Source of the DNA: Methyloglobulus sp.
GTDB taxonomy: Bacteria > Pseudomonadota > Gammaproteobacteria > Methylococcales > Methylomonadaceae
Length of the DNA stretch: 64,000 nt
NCBI GenBank assembly: GCA_013141505.1
Contig: JABFQX010000009.1
Coordinates: forward strand, 1-64,000
Direction: 5' to 3'
How positions within the stretch are numbered: position 1 is the stretch's first letter; each line of letters opens with the position of its first letter. The notes beneath the pieces are model-generated. The model made no database searches. It saw nothing but the letters and a program-made list of their open reading frames with translations, and was not told the DNA's origin. The position numbers were made by a program, and so were the translations under genes. Positions 63,529 through 64,000 of the stretch are shown here, one piece after another.

Positions 63529-64000
63529 TCGGGTTGATGCACCGTCAAAGCAAGGCCACGCAGCACTAAATCAGGATCGATAAATGCTTCCCTATATAAA
63601 TGGCTGGCAACAACTTGGGCATCGCCGCCTGTCACAATTAATTGCAACGTGTCAGGTTGATTTTTTAAAATATACTCAATCATTCCGCAAGCCGCCGACA
63701 ACGTACCATTATGGATTGCCGCATCGGTTTTGACTGCCAAACCAAACGGATACGTTGCATCCGGCAACTTGAGATATGCCGTACGTTTCGCCAACGATTC
63801 TTTCATCAAATTAAGCCCTGGGCTTATCAAACCGCCCAAGTGCTTACCGGATACATCGACAAGATCGACCGTAATGGCAGTTCCGCAATCGACGATGCAG
63901 AGCGCTTTCTGGAAGTTTTGATAGGCTGAAACCATGCACAGCCAGCGGTCAACGCCTAATTTCCCCGGCTCCTGGTACGCATTAGTGACACCCAATGCTG
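63525..64000 (-). CDS. coaX: Type III pantothenate kinase CoaX (C-terminal part, cut by window)
   Basis: The visible 158 residues include GVDRWLCMVSAYQ, CIVDCGTAITVDLVD, GGLISPGLNLM and IVTGGDA, all typical of CoaX, which phosphorylates pantothenate in CoA synthesis. The N-terminal third lies beyond the window end, so the start is not seen. Confidence 0.93.
   Translation of the reverse strand, partial: ALGVTNAYQEPGKLGVDRWLCMVSAYQNFQKALCIVDCGTAITVDLVDVSGKHLGGLISPGLNLMKESLAKRTAYLKLPDATYPFGLAVKTDAAIHNGTLSAACGMIEYILKNQPDTLQLIVTGGDAQVVASHLYREAFIDPDLVLRGLALTVHQPE

Overview
This 64 kb window is chromosomal DNA of moderate GC content from a nitrogen-fixing gammaproteobacterium. The mix of genes suggests a methanotroph of the order Methylococcales: a nifHDKT-ferredoxin-nifY operon with a SIR2-like neighbour, an LRV Fe-S protein, DUF3570/DUF4266 outer-membrane cassettes, an exosortase system, and many palindromic intergenic repeats. 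That placement is inference, because no pmo or mxa gene lies in the window.

Layout. 1-3.2 kb: a transposase tail, palindromic repeats, and two tandem paralogous secreted monohaem c-type cytochromes on the minus strand. 3.2-7.5 kb: a thiol-redox operon made of a TlpA-like thioredoxin, a DUF4266 lipoprotein, a DUF3570 outer-membrane barrel and dsbD. 7.5-14.4 kb: a restriction-modification island flanked by imperfect direct repeats of the dsbD 3' end. It holds two adenine methyltransferase genes (the first with an in-frame run of 12 CCAG tetramers typical of phase variation), a RhuM-like gene, and a GIY-YIG/helicase restriction gene broken by one TGA codon. 14.9-20.3 kb: a secreted metallophosphatase and feoABC behind a Fur-box-like site. 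20.7-21.6 kb: a decayed IS3-family element peppered with short repeated inserts.

21.7-32.6 kb: the nitrogenase region. A SIR2-like gene is divergent from nifH. A TGT-N10-ACA site and a -24/-12 promoter drive nifH-D-K-T, ferredoxin, nifY, a small gene, an Fe-S/LRV protein, an unknown protein and a Nif11 protein. Two further genes follow, one a GlcF-like Fe-S protein. 32.8-35.5 kb: a ZnuD-like TonB receptor and zur, each with a Zur-box-like palindrome. 36.1-37.8 kb: a HEAT-repeat protein, a leader with five successive hairpins, and a secreted protein.

38.0-49.3 kb: three tandem paralogous cassettes of DUF4266 lipoprotein plus a roughly 940-980 residue DUF3570 barrel fused to a second Met/His-rich barrel; cassettes 2 and 3 add an FKBP lipoprotein. 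This is the strongest candidate for an undescribed system. The barrel genes lack an ATG, overlap the DUF4266 gene in the +1 frame, and keep that frame open across spacers of different length. 50-52.3 kb: mobA and small lipoprotein/redox genes. 52.4-59.1 kb: an exosortase with an EpsI-like tail, one VIT-vWA target with a PEP-CTERM tail, an M23 peptidase, a response regulator and a histidine kinase, which together look like a dedicated one-target surface system. 59.3-64 kb: housekeeping genes (tRNA-Met, ychF, ygfX, ygfZ, ctaA, coaX).
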